In this document: positions 13,691 to 31,460 of the stretch, in pieces
How the letters are laid out: each line of letters opens with the position of its first letter
How positions within the stretch are numbered: the first letter of the stretch is position 1
DNA from: Cercis canadensis
Taxonomy: Eukaryota; Streptophyta; Magnoliopsida; Fabales; Fabaceae
Assembly (NCBI GenBank): GCA_003255065.1
Contig: QAOA01005271.1
Span: 2,630,507 to 2,694,506, forward strand
Direction of reading: 5' to 3'
Length of the DNA: 64,000 nucleotides
Position numbers and translations under genes: made by a program
Notes under the pieces: model-generated
The model's database searches: none
What the model saw: the letters and a program-made list of their open reading frames with translations, nothing else
What the model was told of the DNA's origin: nothing

Positions 13691-15454
13691 GAGACAACTT
13701 TTTGAACAATTTTTTTTTAAAAAAAAATCTTTGAAATCCACCTTTCTCAACAGTTTCTCTAAAGCTATAACTTATGTAAATGTAATACATAAATTTATTA
13801 AAGTTTTATTTAAGTTACAATAATTATTTATTTTTCTTAACATATTTATTATGTAATCTTATTTTTTATTTGAATATTTTGTGATTTTAGCAGTTACGGA
13901 TAACTTGGAACATATTGTAGAAGTAATTTTAGATCATGTCTTATAATAAATAATGAAATTGTATGCTATTATTGTAAAACTCTTTAAAAATATGATATAA
14001 GAGTAAGAGTTTGAGATAAATATATAATCTAATTAAATATCATTACAAAATAATTAAATTTGATAAGATAATGAAATGCATACATAAATATAACATAAGT
14101 AGTTAGTAAATATTTTATATCAAACAATATTATCTCAAACTCCAAAAGTTGGATAACTAAGTAAAGTGGAGTTGGTTTTGAAATTTTATTTGTTTAGTAT
14201 TCACTTAAAATTTCAAAATCCGTTGTAATCTAATAAACTTTTTTAAATAAAACTACTTAAAGAAACGTTTTTCTAGTGTTGGTTTTTATTATTTGTATTC
14301 TCTTTTATTCTCATAACTTTCTCCTATCTTTTTTAATATGATGATGAAGATATTCAAATTTTTATCTTTTATAAAATAACCAAATGTCTCACCACCATAT
14401 TATATTTAATGGCATAATTTATTCTACTTTTTAAACCAAACGCTTAGGTAGGCTAATTGATAGAAAAAAGTATGTTTTAAAAAAAAAATACATAAATGAG
14501 GCAATTGAAAAAATATTTATTTTTTTGGGACAGTTATAAGTCTCGCTACTTTAAAATAGCAAAAATCTCATTGAAATGTGAAATGACGATGGATTCTGCT
14601 ATTTTAAAATAGCAAAACTTAACTAAATTCGACTCAAAACTACCCCAAAATAATAAATACTTTGCCAATTGTCCCATTTACATATTTTCTTTTTATAACA
14701 GCATTTTTGGTGTTATTAATCCTCTTAGGTATTTCTTTTCCCTTTTTTCTATTTTAATGTTTTATATAGAGCAATGTTTTTTCATACCAACAAATGCAGA
14801 TATTGTTTACAAATTTTTTCTTTCAACCATAAGTAAAGTACTTTCAACTTCACATAAAAAGGAAGAGGGAACCATTTCAATAAAACAATTCAACATATAT
14901 AAGTCTTACAATCTTAATGCCCCTAGGGGCCTAAGTACACATTAAACGGAAAAAGAACAACAATTTTCACACAATCTTTTACTCTTTCACTTTCACAGTA
15001 TATATTAAAGATCTAACATATTTTACCAAAAAAATAAATATCTAACATAAAAATATTTAAATTACTGAGTTTGTATTGTTAAAAATATAAAGGTGTAAAA
15101 AAACCATGTATTGTTAGTGTTAGTGTGCAAAACACATTATTTTTTTGTCCCGTTTTTACTTGAATATAATAATTTCGTTAATATCAACGCTTTTAGGTTA
15201 CACTTCCAGTTAGGATAGGAGAGCCAATCAATCTCATCTGAAAATTCGTCTGGTTTTGCAGGTTCAGGGATTTCCATTCAATTTTCCGAAGGAATTGAAA
15301 TTGGTTATTTACTTCTACTAATACATACATAAAACAGGAAAAAGAAAATCCGATTTATCGAAAACCAGATTAACTGGGTAATTGATTATTCAATCAACAG
15401 AAAATTTCATATAGCGGAAAGTCAGATAAATACACAGAAAATAAGTGAATCATA
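13691..15454. other. Divergent intergenic region, BIO3-BIO1 / FGGY kinase
   Basis: Together with 13135-13690 this separates the two divergent genes. It is AT-rich without coding potential. It includes an inverted-repeat element at about 14478-14700. The promoter and 5' leader of the FGGY kinase should lie in the last few hundred bases, but no clear TATA box stands out. Confidence 0.4.
14478..14700. mobile_element. Small inverted-repeat element (MITE)
   Basis: About 70 bp at the left (14478-14550) pairs with the reverse complement of 14633-14700; shared blocks include AATGRGRCAATTG and TATTTATT. Inside, CTACTTTAAAATAGCAAAA and CTATTTTAAAATAGCAAAA form a second imperfect repeat. It is non-coding. 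No target duplication was identified. Confidence 0.45.
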
Positions 15455-15559
15455 ATGTCTGGTAAAAGAAGAGGCTGGTCTGACACAACGCCACTACTTG
15501 GTGATCGGCACCATTCTCCTTCGTATTCCACTCGCACTCCTCACGCTGTCTTCATCGAG

Positions 15560-18500
15560 ATGGCCACCTCTTCTCCCATTCCCACTCCCAATCCTCCTCG
15601 CTCTGTCTTCCTCGGCGTCGACGTCGGCACCGGCAGCGCTCGTGCAGGTGAGTTTGCTTTGTTTCGTTATTTTCGGTGTTGTAAGCGAGGTTCAGTTGTG
15701 TTGTGGTGTTCAATTTTTGTTCTCGTCAGCATTGATGCATATGTAATTTCATGTTTGTGCTTTTCTAGCGGTTGCTATTTGATTCCTACTGTGATGCTAG
15801 ACTGATAGTTTCCTCATATTTATGCAATAAATTGAAAGAAGTGACCATGAGAACTGAGAGAAGAACCAAGTGATGATTAGTGCGTTTGATTCTCAATCTC
15901 GTTAGAGAAATTTTGAGTAGTTTAAGTTCTATATTTTCCCATGTGTAGGCCTAAAAATGTATGGCATTGGGAGGTTGAGTTCACTCAAAAGACATCAACG
16001 GTATTAAGCTTCGAGGGAAATATTCTTTACTATCCAATTGTTATTCACCAATCAGATAGATAAGTTCTTGCAGTTCCAGTTTATAAAGAATTATTGTTTA
16101 ACCTAATCAGAAAACATATTGGTAGTTCGGATATTTTAAGAAAACATATTTAACAACCTACTTTGCTATTTCTCTCCTCTTTCAGCATTTTCTGTTATCC
16201 TCTTCCAACCAATAGCCACATTTCTAAGTATAATGGTAAATTCAATTTTGTTTAAGCACTGCAGGAAGTATACGTTTATACTGACAGACCTGCAGCCATT
16301 GTTAGATGTATCAAACTGTTGTCCATGACCTGGTCTTTTAATTGGTAATACAGGCCTGTTTGATGAGAATGGGAAGCTTCTAGGTTCGTCTAGCAGCGCA
16401 ATACAGATGTGGAAAGACGGTGCCTGTGTCGAGGTACTATTTTTGAGTAAATGCACTTTCTTGTAGATCTTATAGAAAGCTGAGGAAGATGCAATCAATT
16501 ACAGCCACTGCAACATGACATAACCTAGTAACTAAGGCATGGATGCCATAGTTTTCTTGACTTTATTGCTAGCAAGTCATAGAAAAATATATTTATTTGG
16601 GAAAATGAAACTTGTCTATAGCATGTGGAGTTTATATTGTTAAAGACAATCCCAAATCAGTGGGCCTGGTACTCTGCAAGGTTTTTGTATCAATGAAGCT
16701 TGAATTTCTTGGATGGCTGGAATTGTATGTGAGAGCCTGGTACCTCAACAAGTGAAGCCATCTGAATTATGTGTCTGCTTCATTTTCTATTGGAACAGTT
16801 GCTTGTTTATTCTGTTTATCTTGCAGCTGGGGGAAGGGCTGGTTTTGAGTTTCTACATCGCCATATTGGTTATCGTGGAGCTAGATACATATATATATTT
16901 TTTTTTCCACTTAGCAGGGTCATTTTATTTTATTTTTTAAAAAAACTATGTATGTTATGATGTAGATTCTTCCCTTTCTTTGAAACAGCAATCCTCTACA
17001 GATATTTGGCATACAATTTGTGCAGCTGTAAAAGCAGCTTGTTCTCTGGCTAAAGTTGCACCTGAAGAAGTAAAGGGTCTGGGATTTGCTGCTACTTGTT
17101 CACTTGGTATGTTTTTGAAATAGATGCTACATGAAATATTGAACTTGTATATAAAATAACTATGAATGATTGTTTATGACAGTTGCAGTCGACTCTGATG
17201 GGTCTCCTGTTTCTGTTTCTTGGAGCGGTGATTCCAGAAGGAATGTGATAGTATGGATGGATCATAGAGCTGTAGAACAAGCTGAAAGGATCAATTCCAG
17301 TAACTCGCCTGTATTACAATACTGTGGTGGAGCTCTTTCACCTGAGATGCAGCCGCCAAAGGTATTATTAAAACTGGTCACATTAAATTATCACTGCTCG
17401 CTTTACATAGTGTACTGTCCTGTTCTAAATTCTTTCTTTAAGCATATATACTGCTTTGTTTGCAACCCACCTGTCCTGAATCTCATACTTTGATCATGCC
17501 ATGTAGTTTTCATTCTTTTTACAGACTTCAAGTTATCTACTTATGATGTCTATGAAGTATATATAGTTCTTCTAATACTTTTCTTAAAAAAAAAAAAAAA
17601 TTTCTAGGATCAACCTACAAGAATCCTAGAAAGCCTAAAGACACCTTAATTTGATCCTAGACTTTTTTTTTTTTTTGTATGTGTAAAAATTTGCCCTGGT
17701 AAGATTTACCCTTACTACCCCCTCTACCAAACACACCCCTAGAGTTAATACCTTATGGAAGAATCACCGTGAGGCCCTACATACTCATTAGACTGTACCT
17801 CCAGTGTGTGTTTCTTTTCCCCCTAAACTTATGTTTTCTTGATCCTCATGTCCTGGATTATAAGTATTCTTATTTGGATATAGTAGTTGAGTAGATTTAT
17901 CTGTTCAAATAATAAAAATTACTAAAGATTACTAATCTAAGTTTTGATTGTAGCTAACTGGTTAGGTTCTGCACTATGTAGTTGGTTCATACAATTTATT
18001 ATAATATTATTCATTTCTATCTAAGGATTTTTTTTTTTAATGGATTATTTTATAGCTTTATCAATTATGTCTCATGCAATCTAATTTTTCAGCTTCTATG
18101 GGTTAAAGAAAATTTGCAAGAATCTTGGTCTATGGTTTTCAGGTGGATGGACTTGAGTGATTGGTTGTCATACAGGTATTCTTATTGCTCTGATCTTCTT
18201 GATGTCCAGGATCTGTTATGATGTCCAAATCAAATGGCACTTCAATTTGATGAATATCTGGTAATTTTTTAGGGCAACTGGAGATGATACTCGCAGCCTG
18301 TGCACCACAGTTTGTAAATGGACATATCTTGGTCATGCACACATGCAACATAATAATGATAATGATTCTAGAGGTATGGAAGCTTGTGGATGGGATGATG
18401 ACTTTTGGGAGGAGATTGGATTGGGTGATCTTGTTGAAGGACATCATGCTAAGATAGGTATGCTTGTACAACTGATTTTGGATTACTTTCATTATTGATT

Positions 18501-21500
18501 GACAAGCTTTGAGACTGCCTAAGGATGCAAAGTCCACAGTCATTTTATAGTTTATATTCTGTGTAACTTGGTGATTCCACCATTTTGCTGTTTGTCATTT
18601 GCCAATTCAAATAGGTTACTATCTGAATCTTACTGTCAATGCTATAAATTGAAAGATGCCTGTTGTAGTTGATGACTTGTAATTCTTGGACCAAGATGGA
18701 AAAGGAGAAAAAGAAACAAGTAAATTCTATGTGCTTTCATATCCTCATTCTGCAGATAGAATTTCTCTGTTCTACAAGATTTTAAGAAAATGGAAGCATG
18801 TGTGCAAATGATGCCCTCCTCTTTACTAGGATCATATTAAATTTCATTTATTTGTCTACAAATTGGAAAACCAGGAGATATTTTTGTAAAATATTTTGCT
18901 GAAAGCTGTGTTAAATTTATCTTAGATTAATTCCTTTTTCCCTTTTGAATTTCAAATTGAACAAACAATGTTATGGTTCAATACAAATTGTCTTCTTTTT
19001 TTTAATGCTTGATCTGATAAAAACACCTGGGTTAAGGTTTGGGTATGCTCATGATTGATTATCTACTGTTTGTGTCATTTATTGTCATTTGTGTCTTCCC
19101 ACTACTTAACTTGAGAATCAATAATTATAACAGGACGAAGTGTTGCTTTCCCTGGCCATCCTTTGGGTTCTGGCCTTACACCAACAGCAGCGAAGGCAAG
19201 AAATTTGTACTGAAGATTTCATATTAATTTCAACTGGTGCTCCTTTGAGGTCCATTAAGAAAGAAAACATGTATTATTTAGTGGCAAGAATATGATAAAA
19301 CATTGCTCCTGTTTATGGAGATTGGTTCAGTTTGCTGTTATAAATTCCTATTATGTTGCTTCTTTTAAATTCTTCTGAGGGATTAAATTTCCAGGAATTG
19401 GGTCTGGTACCGGGAATTCCTGTTGGAACATCACTAATTGATGCTCATGCTGGTGGTGTGGGGGTAATGGAAAGCATGCCACCGTTAGATTCTGAAGCTG
19501 GAGGTTGCCATGACTTACTGTATATTCTCTTATAATTATAAGTTAGCCTGATAAGGCAATATTATTCCTGAACTAAAAGAAATTATACATTTCCAGAGCA
19601 TGACAAGGAAGACATTTGCCACCGCATGGTGTTAGTATGTGGAACTTCTACTTGCCATATGGCTGTATCACAGAGCAAGCTGTTCATTCCTGGGGTTTGG
19701 GGACCATTCTGGTCAGGTACACTGAAAATGTTTCTCCAGTATTTGAATTAAAACTGCTTCAGTCTGGATGACATTTTGGTTCTTTTCTAAAGGCATTTTG
19801 ATATAACTGTGATTGGTGGATTATCTCTTGGGTTAATATCATGGCAATTCATGTAGCTCAAATTTTGTTAATGCCAAATTGTCAATGATTGAAAATTACA
19901 GTTTCAATGGAGAAAGGGGATTTCCACTTTTGGGGAATGGTTGTCCATTGCTTGAGAGCTGTTGGTTGAAAATTCATGAATTTTGGTCTGCATTGATTGG
20001 ATCGGAAAGGCATTCTTTGAAATGAGTGTTTTTTTTTATTATAACATTGAAATTTATTACTTTTGACATTTTATTCTCATCAACATCATGTGTTTATATG
20101 TAATGTGACATCAATTGCTTGAGGCTTGGCTAATCATGATTACTTCTACTTTTTGTTGATTTATGTATATGGGTGTATAAAACTAGAAGCTAATGTTTAA
20201 TAGAAGGTTACATTTGACCATATCATGTGAAACCCCATTTGATTTTCATCTTCTTCTATTTAGGTTAGGATTAATCTGCACATTCTCCATTGTTTCTGTT
20301 GGAAACTGCTATATTTATGACCCATTTTATTTTTATCTGTGTGTTCAGCAATGATACCAGAATATTGGCTCACTGAAGGTGGTCAGAGTGCCACCGGTGC
20401 ATTATTGGATCATATAATTCAAAACCATGTTGCTTCTCCGCACCTTGCAAATCAAGCTGCTGCTCAAAGTGAGATGTTAGCTTCATATAGAGCTTACAAT
20501 TCATTAATATGAAAAACAAACAGATGTGATTTCTTTTTACAGATATCTAAACAAGGTTTGATTATTCTGTGCTTTAATAAACTTTTCAGGAATCTCAGTG
20601 TTTGAACTTATGAACAAGATCTTGGAGACAATGATGCTCGAGCAGAACCTACCCTTTGTTGCTGCTTTGACTGAAGATATACATGTTCTTCCTGACTTCC
20701 ATGGGAATAGGTACGTGGTCACTGGCAAAAGCTTTCCTCTAACGTTTTATGTCATATCAACTCTTCCAAATAATAGCTGCTTTATATAATGGCCCAGGTC
20801 TCCCATTGCAGATCCAAAAGCAAAAGGAGTTATCTATGGTTTGACACTTGACACAAGTGAGAAACAGTTAGCACTTCTATACTTGGCAACTGTGCAGGGC
20901 ATTGCTTATGGCACACGCCACATTGTAGAGCACTGCAATGCCCATGGTCACAAAGTAAGGATGCACAACTCTGTCACATACATTCAAGGTTAATAAGACA
21001 TTTTCTGTTTGTTGGATAGTCTCCAACACCTGTAACACTTATATCCAGTGAGACATACACCTTGGTTATGAAGCCATAGTTTTGCAAACATCCATTGTTC
21101 TTTAAGGGAGAAGATAGATACTAGAGCTAAAAGTTAGTGGCAAGTTTAGCAAACAATAAATGATAATGCGTTATGATTACAACTGTATGCTTTTCTAAGT
21201 AACTATTGATTATTCTTTTTTGTAATTTTTTATGTATATGGATATGGAATAGATCTGGAACACTATCCATATATTCTTGGGCAAAATCGATCAAAGAAGG
21301 AAGAGAAATGCCAGGCAAAGTATCATTTAGCATGTCCTTAACCTTAAAATTAGAAAGGGACGAGGAGATTATATACTATAGCACTTACTCAGGATATCTC
21401 AGTATAGTAATATATCCTTACAAGTAGCTAAATTATTGAGGTTCAATTGTTGTACAGCCGTGTCACGCTGCTAAATTATTACACACTTGGTTACTGATGC

Positions 21501-22820
21501 CAAGTTGACTGCTATGGTTGCCATGACTATTCTGGTCTTTCTCTTTGCTTACAGATTAGCACACTGCTTGCTTGTGGTGGCCTAGCAAAGAACCCTACCT
21601 TCATTCAGGAACATGCTGATATTATCGGTATACCTTCTCTCTCTGTCTCTCTCTCAGTCATATGCATGCACATATAGACACTCTTATCTCTGTCTTCCAT
21701 AAAAATTATTTTTGAATTGAGTGTGAAAAACGGCAGGAAGTGTTCTCCAATTATTTAGTAACTACCAAAAATGATGTGAGAATTTCAAACTTTATCATGG
21801 GCTTAAACATTTGACATCCCTGCAAACAATCTGGCATTGTTCCATGAACTGGGTTCTGTTTTAATTGAATTGATGTTGCTGAAGATGACTGAACTTGCTG
21901 CGCATCCTGATAGAAAGAAATCATGAAGATGGTCACTGAAGCATTATTTTATGTTTATTAAGATTTTTTTACTTTCAATCATGCTTAATTTTCCAGGTTG
22001 CCCTATAATTCTTCCAAGGGAAAGTGAATCTGTGCTCTTGGGTGCTGCTATTCTGGGTGCTGTTGCTGCAAGAAAATATCATAGTCTTAGTAAGGCCATG
22101 AAGGCTCTAAATGCAGCTGGTCAGGTATGGATTTCTTTCCTTCTATCTTAAGGAAAAAAGCTAATATAGTTTATAGATTATTGTTTTATATTCATATTGG
22201 AAAAATTAAGGTCAAATTCATAAAGGTACATGTAGGTATGAAAACTTCCAAATGGTTCCTGAGCATATGCATTTAATGGATATGAAACTTGGAAGTATTA
22301 GGATCATAAATGATTGGTCAGACCAGCATAAACATGGTACAGTTCAAGTTCGTTATATATCTCCCAAAATCTCAAGTGTATCCATGAAGCAGTTTCGGAT
22401 GCATTACTGCCTGGTTAGCAAAACAAATCATAATGATTTGTTTATGCTCCATATTGTTGTAAAGCCATCACCAAACATTGAGAAGTTGCATATAGTCAAC
22501 TTTGTATGCATCTCATTGGTGGAGCAGAGGTGAGTAGTTGGCTTCTGAACTATTGGATTGCAATTACCGGTGGTGAAGAACCAGATTTTCCAATCTAATG
22601 CCCTCTGTCTGTACAAACTGTGTACTTAATGAGGGGAAACAACTTTGCCATCCCCTATTTTTCCCAATCTGCTAATTAAGTAGATTAATTTTGACAGGTC
22701 ATTCATCCATCTAAAGACCCAAAGGTGAAAAAGTATCATGATGCCAAATACAATATTTTCCGTGGCCTTTATGAACAGCAGCTCTCTCATCGTTCCATGA
22801 TGGCTCAAGCCTTGGCATAA
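15560..22820 (+). CDS. FGGY-family carbohydrate kinase (probable D-ribulokinase type)
   Basis: This is a sugar/polyol kinase of the FGGY/ASKHA fold. It resembles the Arabidopsis At4g30310 protein and human FGGY, which phosphorylates D-ribulose; the substrate here is inferred. Exons: 15560-15647, 16354-16433, 16989-17106, 17183-17361, 18093-18175, 18273-18457, 19134-19195, 19395-19503, 19597-19716, 20349-20468, 20590-20710, 20798-20954, 21555-21627, 21997-22124, 22698-22820, giving 581 aa in frame. The nucleotide-binding loop [14 protein letters not shown] is at the N-terminus. [18 protein letters not shown] is the sugar-site block, [15 protein letters not shown] and CGTSTCHMA are central blocks, and [11 protein letters not shown] is the C-terminal adenosine motif. 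An upstream in-frame ATG at 15455 would add 35 residues; I chose 15560 because the family starts close to the FLGVDVGTG motif. The intron after exon 7 has a GC donor. Confidence 0.93.
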
Positions 22821-23242
22821 TTCTCAGACTAATTGGGCTCAAACTGGTGAATTAGGATGCTCTTTTAATGTTTTGATTTATTTTCATGCATTGAGGATGG
22901 AAAGTAGTAGGCCTTGATACAGAATGGCATGAAGATTGACGGGTCCGATGGAATCAGTTTTCAAGGCCTTGGGTTTTTGGTAAGTAGAGTAGATATTTAA
23001 AAATTCAGAGAAAAATGAGGTGAAGGAACCATCAGTGCTCCGAGTTGGAAATTCCTAAAAGTTTATACACAATGTACAGGCACTTGTGACTTTTTATTCT
23101 TGTCCTTAAATGAAAGCCAAGGCAGACTACTTAAAAGTGACTAGGCTGCATTGTATACAAAATTAGCCAGTAGGCCCTGCAGCGACAACATTCTTGTTCA
23201 AGTGATGTATCATATAAATTCCTTCGATGAGTTGTCGCTTAC

Positions 23243-23633
23243 AGAAAATCGTTTCTGGGATAAAAAATTTCAATCTAGTGGATCTCTGAAAATCTTAAGC
23301 CGCGGCTCCTAGAATTTCTGTCCTACTTAAAGTTTTGGAACGTTTGGTGGTGTTTGCATGGCACAGAAATTCAGTTTTCTTAGATAAATGACAAATGCTA
23401 ATTGATGGTGTTGTCGCCTGAGAAGTCCACATATCTTNAGAAAATCGTTTCTGGGATGACATATTTCAATCTAGTGGATCTCTGAAAATCTTAAGCCGCG
23501 GCTCCTAGAATTTCTGTCCTACTTAAAGTTTTGGTACGTTTGGTGGTGTTTGCATGGCACAGAAATTCAGTTTTCTTAGATAAATGACAAATGCTAATTG
23601 ATGGTGTTGTCGCCTGAGAAGTCCACATATCTT
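23243..23633. repeat. N-joined direct duplication (likely assembly artefact)
   Basis: Copy 1 (23243-23437) and copy 2 (23439-23633) are both 195 bp and differ at only a few bases. They are separated by a single N at 23438. The copies start and stop exactly at the N, which is what an unmerged overlap between two contigs or haplotypes gives. Confidence 0.9.
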
Positions 23634-23662
23634 CGGCTATCTCATTTCCTTCTTTTTTTTTT

Positions 23663-23734
23663 GGGGGGTTGGGCTATAGCATAATTCTGGGGGGAAGGGA
23701 GCAGGGGCTGGGGCATGGGGATTGGGGAAAGGGG
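23663..23734 (+). other. Strong G-quadruplex-forming tract
   Basis: Five consecutive GGGG runs (23704-23707, 23710-23713, 23717-23720, 23724-23727, 23731-23734) are separated by loops of only 2-3 nt. They are preceded by further GGGGGG runs from 23663. This fits the standard G4 rule with very short loops. It lies between the converging 3' ends of the FGGY kinase and RPT2 genes. Confidence 0.75.
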
Positions 23735-24022
23735 CCTTTTTACGGATAAGAATACCCAGAGTTCTAACTTACTTAAAAAACTGGATCATGCTTCAACTTG
23801 CATTTCCGAAGTTATCCATGTCACGGACGCAGGAGTTTTATGATCTAGCCTAGCCAAGCATCAAAAAACATTGCCTAGAATGGGCATCAGTATTATCCAT
23901 CAAATTTAACTGCTGATATACCATATTAAAATAAATTGACATCAATGACGAAAAAAAGAAGTGTTAAAAGAAATTTACACCAATAACAAACATGAATGAG
24001 TTTCTGTCCTCAAAACTGCCTT

Positions 24023-28366
<4,344 letters not shown>

Positions 28367-28577
28367 TGTTGTTGCGTTTTCAGATTATAGTCGAGAATGC
28401 GAGTGAGAGAGATACAGAGGAAAAAAGAGAGAATTTGAATTTGTGAGAAAAAAATGAGGATATGGAGCCTGGCCTGCTGCTTTATTCAGCGTTTGCTTGC
28501 CGGGGAGTTTATTTCCCGCAAAACGGCAAAAGCTTAACAGAGCAATAAACTTGTCACCAAAAAAAAAAGAACCGGGA

Positions 28578-28740
28578 TTTTATAATATCATATGTATACT
28601 ATATTAAATATTAAATATAATTTATTTTAATTTTTAAAATAAATTTAAAATAATTAATTTATACACATATTATTTATATATTAATTATTTTTATATAATA
28701 TAACATACACATAAATATTAAAAATATATAAAAAATCCTT
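28578..28740. mobile_element. AT-rich MITE, family B copy 2
   Basis: It shares its core with the block at 13.4-13.7 kb and lies about 210-375 bp upstream of the RPT2 start codon. It is followed by an A run. It is non-coding and its ends are approximate. Confidence 0.4.
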
Positions 28741-30283
28741 AAAAAAAAAAAAAAAAGACAGAGCAATAAACTGCCCTACTTGATTCTTTTTTTTTTCCTT
28801 TTTAATTTAATAAATGTAAAAAGTAAGCAAAAGGACAAAAAGAAAAGAGCTGCCTCCTCCTCCGGTCATTTATGCGTTAAGAAAATCAGAAAAATAAAGT
28901 TATTCCTACATTCCCTTCATTTTTTTTTAAAAAAAAAAAAAAACGATACTGGCATTCATTTATAAATAAAAAGTTTAATGGAAAAAAAAAAGAGAAAAAT
29001 GTATTCCTCTATTATGTAATTTTAACTGGCTATTTAATTATATTCCTTTCAGAAGTATTTCTTTACAAACCCTATTTATATATTTATTCATTTATTATAC
29101 TATCTTATTTTCTATATTTTTTTTTAATTTTCTAAAAATTACTCAACCAAATATATATTAGTTGAAAACCTTAACTTTATTTAATTTTTTTAATTTTTTT
29201 TAAGAATTCATATTTGATGTGGTAAAATTAATTTATATTTTTTTTAAGAAAATTGTGAAATTATTTATAATGAAGTGATAATTTTCTTAAAATTTGTAAA
29301 CGGAAACATCAAATAAGAAACAACAAATTCTAGGCGTGTATCCAGAAAACACAATTTATGACTGATTTTGTATATTGTGTTATTTCTATCTTTATTTTTC
29401 TAAGGATTGATTTTAAAAAAAAAATATCGGAATTATTTATTAGAAAATCCAATTTATGACTTATTTTGGTAATTTGATAAGAAATATATAAGGATTTATT
29501 ATTTTGGTGCATAACCAATTATGTTGATTGAGCACGAGGCATGGGAGAACAAAGCCAGATCACAACAAGAATACTACCTATAATTGGTTGGGCTTCTCGA
29601 GTAATTAAGTTATTAACCAATAGTCTTCTACGCGTCAAATAGCAAATATATTGCCACATAATTTTGTTACTGATTTCCATTTTAAGAAAATAATTTTGTT
29701 GGTTGAAGTCATTGAGAATAGCATAGCAGTGCTATTCTTTCATTGCTCTTAAATGTAAGTCAACAAAGACCAAATAATATGTAATTGAATTGAATGATAT
29801 TAAGATTATTTTTAAAATTTATGAGTCTCATATTTAAATTTAAAATCATAATTAAAAAAAAAAGTAAGCGAACAAGAATTGATCCAATTAAAAGGTTCAA
29901 GTTGCATTGACAAATAAGTATTGGATTCGAATCATATTTTGTGTGAATAAGGTATATGAAACTGGAAACTTTTTTTTTTTTTTTTTTAGGATTGAAACTG
30001 AACATATTTATTGACCAGGAAGGCCAGATTTGCGTCTATGAGGATATATTTCGTAGGGGCCTCTGTCCCAGAGTCTGGATCTATTAAGGGACGGCAAATT
30101 ATTTTGCATTCAGTCACACAGGTGTCAAAATGCCATTGGATATTGATGCTCTTGGTCCACGTGATTTTTCCGCCACAAAATGGGAGTCCGTGAGAGCACG
30201 CGCCATCCTCATATATCTTGAAGTCCTGCTAGCATATAGTTTCTAAATAAAATACTATAATACTATTATGCTATTCCTCATTA
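28741..30283. other. AT-rich intergenic DNA
   Basis: There are many A and T homopolymers and no convincing coding frame. The segment 30000-30240 is more GC-balanced and contains a CACGTG-like site near 30158, but I recognise nothing else. Confidence 0.35.
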
Positions 30284-30815
30284 TAATTATAAGGAAAAAG
30301 TCTAAAATGTGGATTTATTCTCAAAACTAAAAAAAATTACAAAAGATCTCCTTAATCTATAAAATGTGTAAAATACTCCTAAAACCCAAACAGCTGTCCA
30401 TAAATGGACAGCAAATATCATGTGCTTTGCACATGATATAATTAAGAGTAAAAATCTTCGTTTAAGTCTTTGAAAGATTAAAATTTTAACAAAATTGTCC
30501 TTGAAAGATATATAACTATAAATTAGTCCTCAAAAGATAAGACATTTATAACAAAATGGTCACCTATTAATAAAATATGTTAATAGGTAACAAAACTGTT
30601 GATGTGTCACCGTTAAATGCTTAGGTGACACGTTAAAAATTTGTATGACATTTTAAATTACCACATAGTATATAATATGAATGTACTAAAAAAAAGAACT
30701 TGAAAAATGCCCACTTCATACAGACGGCGTCGTTTCCTCTTTATTTGTGATTTGTGATTTCTTCCCACAATTCCCACCTGTTTGGACCCGAGAATCCCCA
30801 AGAAAATCCCATTTT

Positions 30816-31217
30816 TTCGAATTCTGCCCAGGAAATTTCACCAATTATTGCCCATGCGAAGACCCACTTAGGCAAAAGCGATTTCCCAAGAAGCAATTGT
30901 TCCGGAAATAGCGTCATTGCCCAGGAACCAGCGAAAGGCAGCGATGCCAGATTCCCATGCCGCTCGGGTACCGAAACCCATTTTCATGGCCATTGAGTAA
31001 AGAATATGCGTGGTTCAGTAATGCCCCTTTTCCTAAACTTGCAGAATATAAGAAGTCACAGATCTGGGTCCGATTGGAACGCGACCGTTTTGTGTTCCCT
31101 GGTGGAGGAACGTCGTTTCCCGAAGGAGTGAAGGGTTATGTTCATGATTTAAGGCATGTTCTGCCACTGGAATCTGGGGATATCAGAACAGCTCTTGCTC
31201 TTGACGTTGGTTGTGGG
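30816..31217 (+). pseudogene. Captured fragment of a PMT-type (QUA2/PMT family) methyltransferase gene
   Basis: One frame of 134 codons reads like the region around the first methyltransferase motif of plant PMT proteins, which are Golgi-localised and linked to pectin methylation. It runs from FEFCPGNFTNYCPCEDPLRQ, through MPLGYRNPFSWPLSKEYAWF and RFVFPGGGTSFPEGVKGY, to the SAM-binding start LDVGCG. It is interrupted by one TAG at 30909-30911, where the family normally has Glu. At its end GTAAGC follows LDVGCG directly, so an original exon/intron border appears preserved. It lies inside the Mutator-like element and lacks most of the gene, so it is a captured piece. Confidence 0.85.
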
Positions 31218-31460
31218 GTAAGCTTATGAAATATGTGTCCTTTCTTTCATAAAAACTAGCTTTTTTTTTTTAAGACAATTTGGTGGATAAAATTAGATTT
31301 TGTAGCTAGTGATACAGGGAATAGTGATTCGAATTTGGGATCTCAATTTTTTCTTGAAAAATTCATAAATTTTGTGTTGTCCCTGTTTATGTTCTTTAAA
31401 ACTAGTTCAGATAAGGTTTTTTTTGGTTATTCTTACTTATTGAATTTGGATGTTTAAAGA

